The notes beneath the pieces were generated by a model. The model was not told where the DNA came from, searched no databases, and worked only from the letters and a program-made list of their open reading frames with translations. Source: Paenibacillus sp. BIHB 4019 (GTDB lineage Bacteria > Bacillota > Bacilli > Paenibacillales > Paenibacillaceae). From it: a stretch of 64,000 nucleotides of DNA. The stretch is from assembly GCF_002741035.1 (NCBI RefSeq), contig NZ_CP016808.1, forward strand, positions 5,132,501 through 5,196,500, in the 5' to 3' direction. The translations under genes and the position numbers were made by a program. This document shows, piece after piece, positions 42,919 to 51,563 of the stretch; the first letter of the stretch is position 1, and every line of letters starts with the position of its first letter.

Positions 42919-44141
42919 TGAAAGTACTCGTTATTAATGCAGGAAGCTCTTCTCTAAAATATCAGCTTTATGACATGCGCGATGAATCGGTGCTGGCAAG
43001 CGGCCGAGTTGAACGGATCGGCATGGATTCCTCTATCGTAACGCATGAACCAGCAGACAAGCCGGAAGTGCGCGATGTGAGCGAAATTTTGGACCATGTG
43101 ACGGCAGTTAAAAAGGTTATCGACATGCTGACTCATCCGGATCATGGCGCAGTTGCGACAATGGATGAAATTGAGGCGGTTGGACATCGCGTTGTGCATG
43201 GCGGGGAAGTATTCAACAGCTCTACGCTTGTTACACCGGAAGTTAAGCTTGAAATTCGCCGCTTGTTTGATCTTGCGCCGCTGCATAATCCAGCCCATAT
43301 GATGGGGATTACGGCGGTTGAGGCGAATATGCCGGGCGTTCCACAGGCTGTTGTATTCGATACAGCGTTCCACCAGTCGATGCCGAATACCTCTTACCTA
43401 TATCCGATCCCGCAGGTACTCTACCGTCGCCACAAGGTACGCCGCTACGGCTTCCACGGCACATCGCACCAATATGTGAGCCAACAAGGCGCAGAGCTGC
43501 TTGGAAAGCCGCTGGAGTCGCTTAAAATGGTTACAGCGCATATTGGCAACGGCGCAAGCTGCACGGCGATTTTGGATGGCAAATCGTTTGATACGAGCAT
43601 GGGCATGACCCCGCTTGAAGGTTTAATGATGGGTACGCGCAGCGGCGACCTTGACCCGGCGATCGTTCCTTTCGTCATGAATAAAGAAGAGCTGACGCTT
43701 AGCGAAGTTAATTCCATGCTGAATAAGCATAGCGGCATGCTGGCGATTTCAGGCATCAGCAGCGACATGCGCGAAGTAACGGAAGCGATGGAGGAAGGCG
43801 ACCGCAATGCGAAGCTAGCTTTTGATATGTACACGTATCGCGTTCGCAAATATATTGGTGCTTACGCAGCTGCGATGAACGGCATTGACGTCCTGCTGTT
43901 TACAGCAGGCGTTGGCGAAAACTCTTCGGCGCTTCGCAAAGCGGTATGCGACGGCATCACTTTCCTTGGCATTGAGCTGGATGAAGAGAAAAATGCAACG
44001 CGCAGCAAGGAAGCGCGGGTTATTTCGACAGAGGCTTCGCGCGTGAAGGTGCTGGTTGTTCCTACGAATGAAGAGCTCTTGATCGCTCGCGATACGTATA
44101 CACTGGTACAAGCACAGGCTGCTGGAGAAACAAGCGTTTAA
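42918..44141 (+). CDS. ackA: Acetate kinase
   Basis: 407 residues. INAGSSSLKYQLYD at the start, RRYGFHGTSHQYVS, AHIGNGASC and TAGVGENS are the acetokinase signatures. It interconverts acetyl phosphate + ADP and acetate + ATP in overflow metabolism. It is translationally coupled to the hydroxyacyl-CoA dehydrogenase upstream; dnaD follows 33 bases later. Confidence 0.96.
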   Translation: MKVLVINAGSSSLKYQLYDMRDESVLASGRVERIGMDSSIVTHEPADKPEVRDVSEILDHVTAVKKVIDMLTHPDHGAVATMDEIEAVGHRVVHGGEVFNSSTLVTPEVKLEIRRLFDLAPLHNPAHMMGITAVEANMPGVPQAVVFDTAFHQSMPNTSYLYPIPQVLYRRHKVRRYGFHGTSHQYVSQQGAELLGKPLESLKMVTAHIGNGASCTAILDGKSFDTSMGMTPLEGLMMGTRSGDLDPAIVPFVMNKEELTLSEVNSMLNKHSGMLAISGISSDMREVTEAMEEGDRNAKLAFDMYTYRVRKYIGAYAAAMNGIDVLLFTAGVGENSSALRKAVCDGITFLGIELDEEKNATRSKEARVISTEASRVKVLVVPTNEELLIARDTYTLVQAQAAGETSV

Positions 44142-44174
44142 AGAAAGCAGGTTTAACGGAAAGGCGGGCAAGCA

Positions 44175-44864
44175 GTGAGCAATGATGACATCTGGAAAGC
44201 TTACTCGCGCGGTATGGCGGCTGTAATGGAGGAGGGCGGAGTGCATATTTACGCCGTGCTGCTACGTTCTTATCGGCAGCTTGGGCTGACGGATAGCGAG
44301 CTGCTGCTGCTGCTGCAGCTCAAGGCATTTCGGGAAACGGAGGAAAATGGTTTCCCGACGCCAGACGAGCTGGCGGAGCGTATGGGCGCAAGCGAGCGCA
44401 GCATTGTAGAGCAGCTTGGGAAGCTTATGAAAGAAGGCTTCCTAGCGATAGATGAGCACTTGGACTCCCAAACAGGCATCCAATCCGAGCAGTATAACTG
44501 GAGCGGCTGGCTGCTAAAGGCAGCGGAATGGGCAGCTCTGGAAAAACGCGAGTCGAAAAAAGCGGAGAAAGCGCAGCGCCAGCCGGTGCAGCGCGTTGCA
44601 AATCCGGTGAATCTGTTTAATATTTTTGAACAGGAGTTTGGCCGGCTGCTATCCCCCATTGAATGCGAGACCATTAGCGGGTGGATGGACGAGGATAAAT
44701 ATGCGGAAGAGCTTATTCGCTTCGCCCTTAAGGAAGCGGTATTTGCCGGGAAGCTAAGCTTCCGCTACATTGACCGCATCTTAATCGAGTGGAGCCGCAA
44801 TCGTGTAACGAACGAGGATGAAGCTCGTGCCCATGCGCAGCGTTTTCGCGGCGGCAGGGGATAA
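44175..44864 (+). CDS. dnaD: DNA replication initiation/remodelling protein DnaD
   Basis: 229 residues. The N-terminal winged helix (DSELLLLLQLKAF, FPTPDELAERMGASERSIVEQLGKLMKEG) and the C-terminal DnaB_2 domain (about 145-210, FNIFEQEFGRLLSPIECETI, ALKEAVFAGKLSFRYIDRIL) form the normal DnaD layout. It helps load the replicative helicase. The GTG start is preceded by AAAGGCGGG. A terminator follows. Confidence 0.92.
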   Translation: MSNDDIWKAYSRGMAAVMEEGGVHIYAVLLRSYRQLGLTDSELLLLLQLKAFRETEENGFPTPDELAERMGASERSIVEQLGKLMKEGFLAIDEHLDSQTGIQSEQYNWSGWLLKAAEWAALEKRESKKAEKAQRQPVQRVANPVNLFNIFEQEFGRLLSPIECETISGWMDEDKYAEELIRFALKEAVFAGKLSFRYIDRILIEWSRNRVTNEDEARAHAQRFRGGRG

Positions 44865-44940
44865 GCGCAGGGAGCGGCTGTTTATTTATGCAAGTGAAGT
44901 GAATCCATAGATCAATACGTATTTCGGTTTGAAAATAGCC

Positions 44941-44979
44941 ACGGCCGTCATCCTTTACAGGGTGGCGGTCGTTTTTTTT
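44941..44979 (+). terminator. Rho-independent terminator after dnaD
   Basis: ACGGCCGTCATCCT (44941-44954) pairs with AGGGTGGCGGTCGT (44959-44972) using three G-U pairs, followed by a T run. Confidence 0.85.
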
Positions 44980-45105
44980 AGGCTTATTAGTTGTTGGCTA
45001 ATTATGAACCATCAGGTTTTCAGCTGCTGTATGTACGAGAGGTAGGAACTACGCTAGTGAAAAGCGAATTTAAGGAATAACATGATTATAGGAGATGAGC
45101 AATGT

Positions 45106-45981
45106 ATGCAGCTTACAAACAAAATTGGAGTAATTGTCGATAGCTTTGGCGTCGGCGTAAGCGAAGGCTTGCGACGGGCAAAGGACGTTGGAGCGGAGGG
45201 TGTGCAAATATATGCTGTGGATGGAGAAATGGACCCTGCTGTACTGACAGGAGTCAAACGCAAGCAGCTCAAGGACGAAATTGCCCAGCTAGGGCTTGAA
45301 ATATCGGCGTTATGCGGCGATTTAGGTGGACATGGTTTTCAGGACAAAAGGGCCAATCCGTTAAAAATCGAAAAATCCAAACGCATTCTGGATTTAGCGG
45401 TTGAGCTAGGGACAAACATTGTCACGACCCATATTGGCATCGTACCGGACGATCCGAATAGCGAAGTGTATGCGTCCATGCAGCAGGCGTGCGAGGAGCT
45501 GGCGAATTATGCAACTAGCCAACAGGCGTATTTTGCGATTGAGACGGGGCCGGAAACAGCGGCGCATCTGAAGGCATTCCTGGATACGCTAGGCTCGCGG
45601 GGCGTCTCGGTTAATTTTGATCCGGCGAATATGGTCATGGTTACTGGAGATGATCCTGTGAATGGGCTGTACCTCCTAAGGGATTATGTTGTGCATACGC
45701 ATGTGAAGGATGGCGTCCGCCACCGTGTTGTGGACCCCCGGCAAGTATATGGAGCGCTAGGCTATGAAAAAATGGACCATGGGCAAATTGCGCAAATGGT
45801 GACCGAAGGCCCGGACTTTTCAGAGCTGCCCCTTGGCGAGGGCCGCGTAAATTTTGATGCTTATTTTAAGATGATTCAGTCGATCGGGTATCAGGGCTAT
45901 TTGACGATTGAGCGCGAGGTTGGTACGCAGCCTGAGGAGGATATTCGCAAAGCTGTCGAGTTTATTAAACGATACCGCTAA
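45106..45981 (+). CDS. Sugar phosphate isomerase/epimerase (xylose isomerase-like TIM barrel)
   Basis: About 291 residues. KIGVIVDSF opens the first strand. GAEGVQIYAVDGEM, NIVTTHIGIVPDD, FAIETGPE, VSVNFDPANMVM, VVHTHVKDG and GYLTIEREVG carry the Glu, Asp, His and Glu metal-binding set of the AP endonuclease 2/xylose isomerase superfamily. Members isomerise sugars or inositol derivatives; the substrate is unknown. The start could be ATG 45106 (GGAG 11 bases upstream) or ATG 45082 (AAGGAA 4 bases upstream). Single-gene unit. Confidence 0.85.
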   Translation: MQLTNKIGVIVDSFGVGVSEGLRRAKDVGAEGVQIYAVDGEMDPAVLTGVKRKQLKDEIAQLGLEISALCGDLGGHGFQDKRANPLKIEKSKRILDLAVELGTNIVTTHIGIVPDDPNSEVYASMQQACEELANYATSQQAYFAIETGPETAAHLKAFLDTLGSRGVSVNFDPANMVMVTGDDPVNGLYLLRDYVVHTHVKDGVRHRVVDPRQVYGALGYEKMDHGQIAQMVTEGPDFSELPLGEGRVNFDAYFKMIQSIGYQGYLTIEREVGTQPEEDIRKAVEFIKRYR

Positions 45982-46597
45982 CGAGATGCAAATAAGCCTG
46001 ATGACACGCAGGCCACCAACTATTCTTCATCATCAAACCTGTCTCTCCAGTTGTGAGAAAAAAATAAAGTCATAGACTGAAGTATTTGATCTGATGCGGT
46101 TTTCGTCTTAGAAAATCGTCAGCCCTTGAAAAATCAGTTTTAGATTGAGCTATTAATAGAGTCAACGAAGAGAATCGAACCAGAAAATAAAGTATTAGAA
46201 TATAGGCATGAGCTTGGGTTACGCCGCAGTTCCAATCTACAACTTTATTTTCCGATTTTAATACCTTTTTTCTTTTGACAACAGATGATTTAATTTATAT
46301 TCATTAAGCTTTATCCATTTTTATGGCGACTTTATGATTGAGTACATCGGAAAGTGATTCAGTCGACCCAATATCCAGCTTGCTCTGTTATCCTGGTCTT
46401 TAGCTCGAAGCGGCTGACTCCTTCCCCGATTTGTGAACGCTACCTTGTTCAAGACTTGAATAAATCCACTCTTAGGTGGCTCAAGCTGCTGAAGAAATGA
46501 TGGATTTTATTACGCTCCGTCCAAATTTAGACCACCACATTCCATTTAGATTCCTTTTCTGTTATAATTTTGTAAAATCATGAGGAGGGGAAAGTAA
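45982..46597. other. Degenerate intergenic region
   Basis: 616 bases without a supported gene. An 11-bp perfect inverted repeat, GAAAATAAAGT (46183-46193) / ACTTTATTTTC (46242-46252), lies in it. A short plus-strand open stretch ends at TGA 46498-46500 (ending LRWLKLLKK) without start or binding site and may be the tail of a decayed gene. TATAAT at 46563-46568 is a candidate -10 for the next gene. Confidence 0.5.
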
Positions 46598-46885
46598 TTG
46601 AACAAAAACAAACTATTTTTGTGGAGCTGTATTTTTCCGCTTTCTTCAATTTTTTGGAGCCAACTTTATCAAGATGGGTATCGAATATTTAAATTGGGAT
46701 TTCCATTTAATTTTATTACGTATCATGGTTTAGAGGCTCCTGCTTACAACATTCTCATTTTTAAAAATTTCTTTACTTTAACGTCATTTAGATTAGATAT
46801 ATATATATTATGTGTCTTAGCAACCTACTTTTGTCTCATTTTATTAATTAAAATGATAAACCGAATCAAATCTCCCACAACATGA
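46598..46885 (+). CDS. Small two-helix membrane protein
   Basis: 95 residues, no family recognised. A strong GGAGGGG lies 7 bases before TTG 46598 (MNKNKLFLWS), which favours a real gene. Hydrophobic segments run at about 6-24 (LFLWSCIFPLSSIFWSQLY) and 66-86 (LDIYILCVLATYFCLILLIKM). AT-rich, unlike the core genes. TATAAT lies 30 bases upstream and a strong terminator 22 bases downstream, so it is a single-gene transcript. Confidence 0.65.
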   Translation: MNKNKLFLWSCIFPLSSIFWSQLYQDGYRIFKLGFPFNFITYHGLEAPAYNILIFKNFFTLTSFRLDIYILCVLATYFCLILLIKMINRIKSPTT

Positions 46886-46906
46886 TTGTCAACAGATATT
46901 GGTAAA

Positions 46907-46953
46907 TTAAAAAACGATCACACCTCAAAATTGAGTTGTGATCGTTTTTTTTA
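46907..46953 (+). terminator. Rho-independent terminator after the small membrane protein
   Basis: AAAAAACGATCACA and TGTGATCGTTTTTT form a long stem that continues with CTCAA/TTGAG around an AA loop, followed by T residues. Confidence 0.92.
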
Positions 46954-47196
46954 ATATAGACGTAAACTAACATTCCATTCATCGTTCATTGTAGCTAGTA
47001 TATATGTGTCTACCGCCTAAGCAAGAAGAAAAATTCGAAACACTTGTAAAGTAGGGATTACCGTTGGAATGAGAGTAGCTATAATCGTATGCAACATTAC
47101 AAGTAATAGTTAATGCAGTGCCTCGCTTTATTCAATCTAAGAAATGGAGGCCAATTCATGGAGTAGCAGAATCATTTCGTACAGTCTTGAAATAAA

Positions 47197-47232
47197 AAAA
47201 GAGGCCCCCTGCTAAATGCAAGGGTCCTCTTA
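47197..47232 (-). terminator. Minus-strand terminator-like hairpin without an obvious gene
   Basis: On the minus strand AAGAGGACCCTTGC pairs with GCAGGGGGCCTCTT around ATTTA, with a run of seven T residues after it. No convincing minus-strand gene precedes it, so it may mark a lost gene. Confidence 0.6.
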
Positions 47233-47320
47233 TGGCCGCTTAATTTCGCGGTGGTTTGATTAAACGGTCTACAATTTGGGTCAGTGTTCTGCTCTGCCGG
47301 AGGGGTAACAAAAAAATAGA

Positions 47321-47349
47321 TTGAACGCAAAACAACGCCATGATATAAT
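47321..47349 (+). promoter_or_regulatory. Sigma-A promoter of helD
   Basis: TTGAAC (47321-47326), a 17-base spacer and TATAAT (47344-47349), giving a leader of about 125 bases. Confidence 0.8.
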
Positions 47350-47480
47350 CGATAGCGTCATTGACAATGCATATAAAGGATGTATCCAATTTTATTCCCA
47401 CTTTAATTGTACATCTGGAACTTTGATTTGTCAATGCTCTTTTTTATCCCGGAAAAACGGAAAAAGGAGTGTTCACGAGA

Positions 47481-49898
47481 ATGGATACGAAGGATTGGCG
47501 GCAAGAACAGGAGAGACTGGAATGGATCAGGAACAAGCTGCAGACGAGGATCGCTGAATTGGAGCCGGAGGTTGCCGGGCTGCGCGATCAAGCTGCGGAC
47601 ATCCGCAAGCGGTTTTGGGAAGAGGTTACGATCAACACAAGCACGCAAGAAGATTTCGAAGAAACCTTCTACACGATTAACCAGCAGTCCGCAGTATTGG
47701 CCGAACGGGAGCGGGGCCGCAAGCTATTGGCGCAGCAATGGGACAGCATGAAACGTCTGCATCCCTCTCCTTATTTCGGACGCCTCGACTTTCAGGAGGA
47801 TGGTCTAGGCTTCAGCGAGCAAATCTATATTGGCGTATCTTCCTTCATTGACGATGACGGTTTGAGCTTTCTGATTTATGACTGGCGTACGCCCATCGCG
47901 AGCCTTTACTACGACTACCCCCCCGGCTTGGCGTCTTATGTCACGCCAGCCGGACAAATCGAAGGGACGATGGAGCTCAAGCGACAGTTTCAGATTCAAA
48001 GCGGACAAATCTGCAACATGTTTGACGCGAGCGAAACGATCGGAGACGAATTGCTGCAGCAAGTGCTCGGCAAAGGGGCGGACTCGCAAATGAAGAGTAT
48101 CGTGGCCACCATACAGAGGGAACAAAACATCATCATTCGCAATGAAAAAAGCCGGATGCTTATCGTACAGGGCGCGGCCGGCAGCGGCAAAACATCAGCG
48201 GCATTGCAGCGAGTGGCGTATTTGCTGTACAAACATCGCCAGTCGATCAAGGCCGATCAAATCGTTCTTTTTTCGCCGAATCCGATGTTTACCAGTTATA
48301 TCTCCACTGTCCTACCGGAGCTTGGTGAAGAGAACATACAGCAGACGACCTTTCAAGAATATCTCGACTATTGGTTAGGTTCTTCGTTACGTCCGGAGGA
48401 TGCCTTTGATCAAATTGAATATGTACTGACCGCACAAGGGGGGCCGGGGTATGAAGCTCGACTTCAGGGGATCGAATATAAAGCTTCCGAAGTTTTCCTT
48501 CAAGCCCTGAAGGACTATGGCATATGGTTGGGACAAAAAGGAATGCGATTCAACGGTATCCGGTTTCGGGAACGCGATCTGATTGCCGCAGAGCGAATAA
48601 AAGCGAAATTTTACGAATATGACCATTCTCAGCCGTTGCTCAATCGTATCGAACTTTTACAGGAATGGCTGCTGAACGAACTGGCTTTGCTGGAACGTAA
48701 GGAGCGGGAAGCGCCATGGGTAGAGGAAGAGATGAATTATCTCGATGCCGAGCAGTACGCGGAAGTTTTCGGAATGCTGCACAAAGATAAGGAAGTATTC
48801 GACATTGCAGAACAATATGCCGTAGTCCGCGAGAAAATAAGCAACAAGCTCCGCGAAGATGAAGGCGACTTTGACTTCGCCACAAGGGAGGAGGAGCTGC
48901 TCCGCCGAAAAATCGTGAAAGAATGCTTTAAACCGCTAAGGAAAATGGTGAAGAAGCTCTCGTTCGTAGATATGAAAGGCATATATGGCCAACTGTTTGT
49001 TGACGAAGCCGCTTATCAAGAAATAACGAACGGGGCTGTCGTCCCGCCGCTGTGGCCTGAAATATGCAGGCAAACGCAGGAATCGCTGCTTCGCAATGAG
49101 CTATTCTACGAGGATGCGACTCCATATTTGTATGTAAAAGAACTGATCGAAGGCGTCCGGACGAACAAGGAAATCCGTTATGTGTTCGTAGACGAGGGTC
49201 AGGATTATTCGCCGTTTCAATATGAATATTTAAAAAAGCTGTTTCCACGTGCTCGAATGACGGTGCTCGGTGATTTTGGGCAAGCGATCTTTATGCAGGC
49301 TACAAGTTTGTCCGCATCCGACTCGCCGCTGGTCCGCCTTTATGGCGAAGCCGAAACAAGCCTTGTCTGCCTTGTACGCAGTTATCGTTCAACTAGGGAA
49401 ATAGTTGAATTTACGAGATTGATGCTTCCAGGCGGGGAAGAAATTGCTCCTTTTGAAAGGCGAGGCCACAAGCCCCTTCTGACGAGAATGGCTAGCGGTG
49501 AGAAGCGTGATTCGCAAATAATGGCAGACATCGCGGCGCTCAGGGCCGAGGGCTTCGATTCCATCGCCGTCATTACGAAGACCGCAGCCGAAAGCCGGGA
49601 GGCTCATGACTCGTTGCGGATATTTGGAGACGCAGCACTGCAGCTCATTACGAAGGAGACGCTGGGCTTTGAAAAAGGAGTGATGGTCATTCCCGTGTAT
49701 CTGGCCAAGGGTGTCGAGTTCGATGCAGTTTTGATCTATGATGCTTCGCCCGAAGCATACGGACAGGAAAACGAACGCAAGCTTCTTTATACGGCTTGTA
49801 CGCGGGCCATGCATCGGCTTCACCTTTATACGACGGGCAATTGGTCGCCGTTCATGCAGTCATTGCCTGCGAATTTGTATGAGGTAGCAGCAAATTGA
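47481..49898 (+). CDS. helD: HelD-type RNA polymerase recycling ATPase (UvrD/SF1-like)
   Basis: 805 residues. The N-terminal coiled coil (about 5-75) would enter the secondary channel of RNA polymerase. YDWRTPIASLYYDY is characteristic of HelD. The SF1 motor has Walker A GAAGSGKTSAALQR, Walker B VFVDEGQDYSPFQY and, near the end, LYTACTRAMHRLHLY. HelD removes stalled RNA polymerase from nucleic acids; some relatives confer rifamycin tolerance. ATG 47481 has AAGGAG 11 bases upstream. Paenibacillus-like genomes may carry more than one; this copy sits in accessory DNA. Confidence 0.9.
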   Translation: MDTKDWRQEQERLEWIRNKLQTRIAELEPEVAGLRDQAADIRKRFWEEVTINTSTQEDFEETFYTINQQSAVLAERERGRKLLAQQWDSMKRLHPSPYFGRLDFQEDGLGFSEQIYIGVSSFIDDDGLSFLIYDWRTPIASLYYDYPPGLASYVTPAGQIEGTMELKRQFQIQSGQICNMFDASETIGDELLQQVLGKGADSQMKSIVATIQREQNIIIRNEKSRMLIVQGAAGSGKTSAALQRVAYLLYKHRQSIKADQIVLFSPNPMFTSYISTVLPELGEENIQQTTFQEYLDYWLGSSLRPEDAFDQIEYVLTAQGGPGYEARLQGIEYKASEVFLQALKDYGIWLGQKGMRFNGIRFRERDLIAAERIKAKFYEYDHSQPLLNRIELLQEWLLNELALLERKEREAPWVEEEMNYLDAEQYAEVFGMLHKDKEVFDIAEQYAVVREKISNKLREDEGDFDFATREEELLRRKIVKECFKPLRKMVKKLSFVDMKGIYGQLFVDEAAYQEITNGAVVPPLWPEICRQTQESLLRNELFYEDATPYLYVKELIEGVRTNKEIRYVFVDEGQDYSPFQYEYLKKLFPRARMTVLGDFGQAIFMQATSLSASDSPLVRLYGEAETSLVCLVRSYRSTREIVEFTRLMLPGGEEIAPFERRGHKPLLTRMASGEKRDSQIMADIAALRAEGFDSIAVITKTAAESREAHDSLRIFGDAALQLITKETLGFEKGVMVIPVYLAKGVEFDAVLIYDASPEAYGQENERKLLYTACTRAMHRLHLYTTGNWSPFMQSLPANLYEVAAN

Positions 49899-49938
49899 TG
49901 GATCGGGGCAGACGTGTTATAAACCTGGCAAATGTGAA

Positions 49939-49967
49939 TTGCTTAAAGCAATAGAACTGTGTATAAT
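49939..49967 (+). promoter_or_regulatory. Sigma-A promoter of argC
   Basis: TTGCTT (49939-49944), a 17-base spacer and TATAAT (49962-49967), with a leader of about 40 bases. Confidence 0.82.
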
Positions 49968-49973
49968 TATTCA
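49960..49973. promoter_or_regulatory. ARG box overlapping the argC -10
   Basis: TGTATAATTATTCA matches the ArgR/AhrC operator pattern TGAATWWWWATTCA at 13 of 14 positions and covers the TATAAT. This fits repression of argC by arginine. Confidence 0.65.
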
Positions 49974-50010
49974 TTATAAATAATAAATATGCATAGTAAG
50001 GGAGAGCTTT

Positions 50011-50964
50011 ATGACATATAAGGTATTTGTTGACGGACAAGAAGGCACGACAGGCTTGAAGATTTTTGAGTATCTGTCTAAGGTGCCGGACATTGAAGTT
50101 CTCAGAATTGACACCGACAAAAGGAAAAATCCTGAAGAACGAAGCAAATTCCTTAATAGTGCAGATATCGTATTTCTTTGTCTGCCCGATTCGGCAGCCA
50201 AAGAGTCAATTGAGCTTATGAAAAATAACAAAACAAGAATCATTAATACCAGCACTGCTTTTAGAACGGATAAAAGCTGGGTCTATGGTCTGCCTGAGTT
50301 GAAAAATCAAAGAGAACTCATACAATCCGCATCGAGAGTCTCCGTTCCAGGCTGTCATGCAACTGGCTTTATTCTTACGATTAGACCGTTAATTGAAGCA
50401 GGCATTCTTCCAGAAGATTACCCTGTAACGTGTTATTCCTTGACTGGCTACTCCGGAGCTGGCAAAAGCGGAATAGAGGAATATGAGAATTCAGTATTAG
50501 CAGCTGAAAGAAAGCTCCATGTTCCAAGGCATTATGCGCTGCAGCATAATCATAAGCATATCCCTGAGATGTTGATGTATTCAGGACTTTTATCTGAACC
50601 ATTATTCACGCCCATCAAAGCTAATTATGCACAAGGACTCGCGATGTCAGTCCCCTTAATTAGCAGGATTTTGTCCAAAAACGCTTCTGCAAAAGAGGTA
50701 CATGAAGCATTGTCCGCGTATTTTGCATCGGAGCGTTTTGTACATGTCATGCCGTACGATTCAGAAGCAAGCCTTGATGAAGGTCACTTCATGATTTCGG
50801 AGTGCAATAACACGAACCGATTGGAAATTTTTGTTTTTGGACAAAAGGGCAAGGTGAATATGATTTCAAGGTACGATAATTTAGGAAAAGGTGCATCAGG
50901 GGCTGCAGTGCAAAATATGAATCTCATGCTTGGATTGGATGAAGGGAATAGCTTGGTGAACTAA
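50011..50964 (+). CDS. argC: N-acetyl-gamma-glutamyl-phosphate reductase, type 2
   Basis: 317 residues. VFVDGQEGTTGLKIFEYL is the NADP-binding start of the short type-2 ArgC. VPGCHATGF holds the catalytic Cys, and NHKHIPEM the base-region His. Type 2 is best known from proteobacteria and differs from the about 345-residue ArgC of typical Bacillales arg operons. The gene is alone, with no argJ, argB or argD, is AT-richer than the core genes, and has its own promoter, ARG box and terminator. Acquisition by transfer is likely. AAGGGAG precedes the ATG. Confidence 0.9.
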   Translation: MTYKVFVDGQEGTTGLKIFEYLSKVPDIEVLRIDTDKRKNPEERSKFLNSADIVFLCLPDSAAKESIELMKNNKTRIINTSTAFRTDKSWVYGLPELKNQRELIQSASRVSVPGCHATGFILTIRPLIEAGILPEDYPVTCYSLTGYSGAGKSGIEEYENSVLAAERKLHVPRHYALQHNHKHIPEMLMYSGLLSEPLFTPIKANYAQGLAMSVPLISRILSKNASAKEVHEALSAYFASERFVHVMPYDSEASLDEGHFMISECNNTNRLEIFVFGQKGKVNMISRYDNLGKGASGAAVQNMNLMLGLDEGNSLVN

Positions 50965-51045
50965 TTTCGTTTAGGCAAAATTTTTTTTGCTGTCGAATAA
51001 TGTTATTTCAATAAAAATGCGGTGGTCCAGCTGTTTTGTTGTTTG

Positions 51046-51083
51046 AATAGGTCAACCAGAGATTACTGGTTGGCCTATTTTTT
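51046..51083 (+). terminator. Rho-independent terminator after argC
   Basis: AATAGGTCAACCAG (51046-51059) pairs with CTGGTTGGCCTATT (51066-51079, one G-U), followed by T residues. Confidence 0.9.
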
Positions 51084-51149
51084 CGTCCATGGCAACCGAT
51101 TTTTCTTATAGTCGGGCAGGTCTAATCGTTTATTATAATTGTACAAGTG

Positions 51150-51554
51150 CTATTTCCAATTGTAGCTATTGCAATTTTGGAGCATTTCGGTGAAATGCGT
51201 AAGCGTGGCATCATCCCACTGAGAAATGCTGGCATAGAAGGCGGATTCTTTTTCCTTCAGAGCTTCTAAGGTTCGTTCCCGTCCTAGCTCAGTTAAACAT
51301 AAGCGCACGCCGCGGCGATCTTCAGGAGCCGTTTCACTTTGTACGTAGTGGAGCCCCTTTAGCTGGTTGACCTGACGGCTGACGGTGCTGCGGTCCATAG
51401 CTGTTGCTTCAGCTAATGCAGTGGCGCTAGTTGCCCCATAGGAAAGAAGCCACCGTACCATTAAAAAAGCGGCGAGCTTGCAATGCAGTCTAGGCTGTGG
51501 AAAGAGACTCAGCAATTGCTGAAGCAAAAGGAAGGGATATAAATAACGGGCCAA
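51150..51554 (-). CDS. MarR-family transcriptional regulator
   Basis: About 134 residues. The winged helix has ALAEATAMDRSTVSRQVNQLKGLHYV, then ETAPEDRRGVRLCLTELG for the wing. The start is uncertain: TTG 51554 follows the methyltransferase stop by 9 bases without a good binding site, so the true start could be different. It lies directly downstream of the MerR-methyltransferase gene and is probably co-transcribed. Ligand and targets are unknown. Confidence 0.8.
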   Translation of the reverse strand: MARYLYPFLLLQQLLSLFPQPRLHCKLAAFLMVRWLLSYGATSATALAEATAMDRSTVSRQVNQLKGLHYVQSETAPEDRRGVRLCLTELGRERTLEALKEKESAFYASISQWDDATLTHFTEMLQNCNSYNWK

Positions 51555-51563
51555 AGCCGTATA

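Larger units (their letters stand above)
46886..47480. other. Gene-free region upstream of helD
   Basis: It contains the terminator of the small membrane protein gene, a minus-strand terminator-like hairpin (47197-47232) and the helD promoter (47321-47349). A 64-codon minus-strand frame at 47240-47434 ends just before the hairpin but has no ribosome binding site. The rest looks like decayed DNA. Confidence 0.5.

Noticed and set aside
45982..46597. An insertion-sequence remnant
   Set aside because: Only an 11-bp inverted repeat and a short open tail are visible; no transposase motif or target duplication could be recognised.
47240..47434. A 64-codon minus-strand gene ending at a terminator
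   Set aside because: TTG start without a binding site, no family resemblance, and it overlaps the helD promoter on the other strand.
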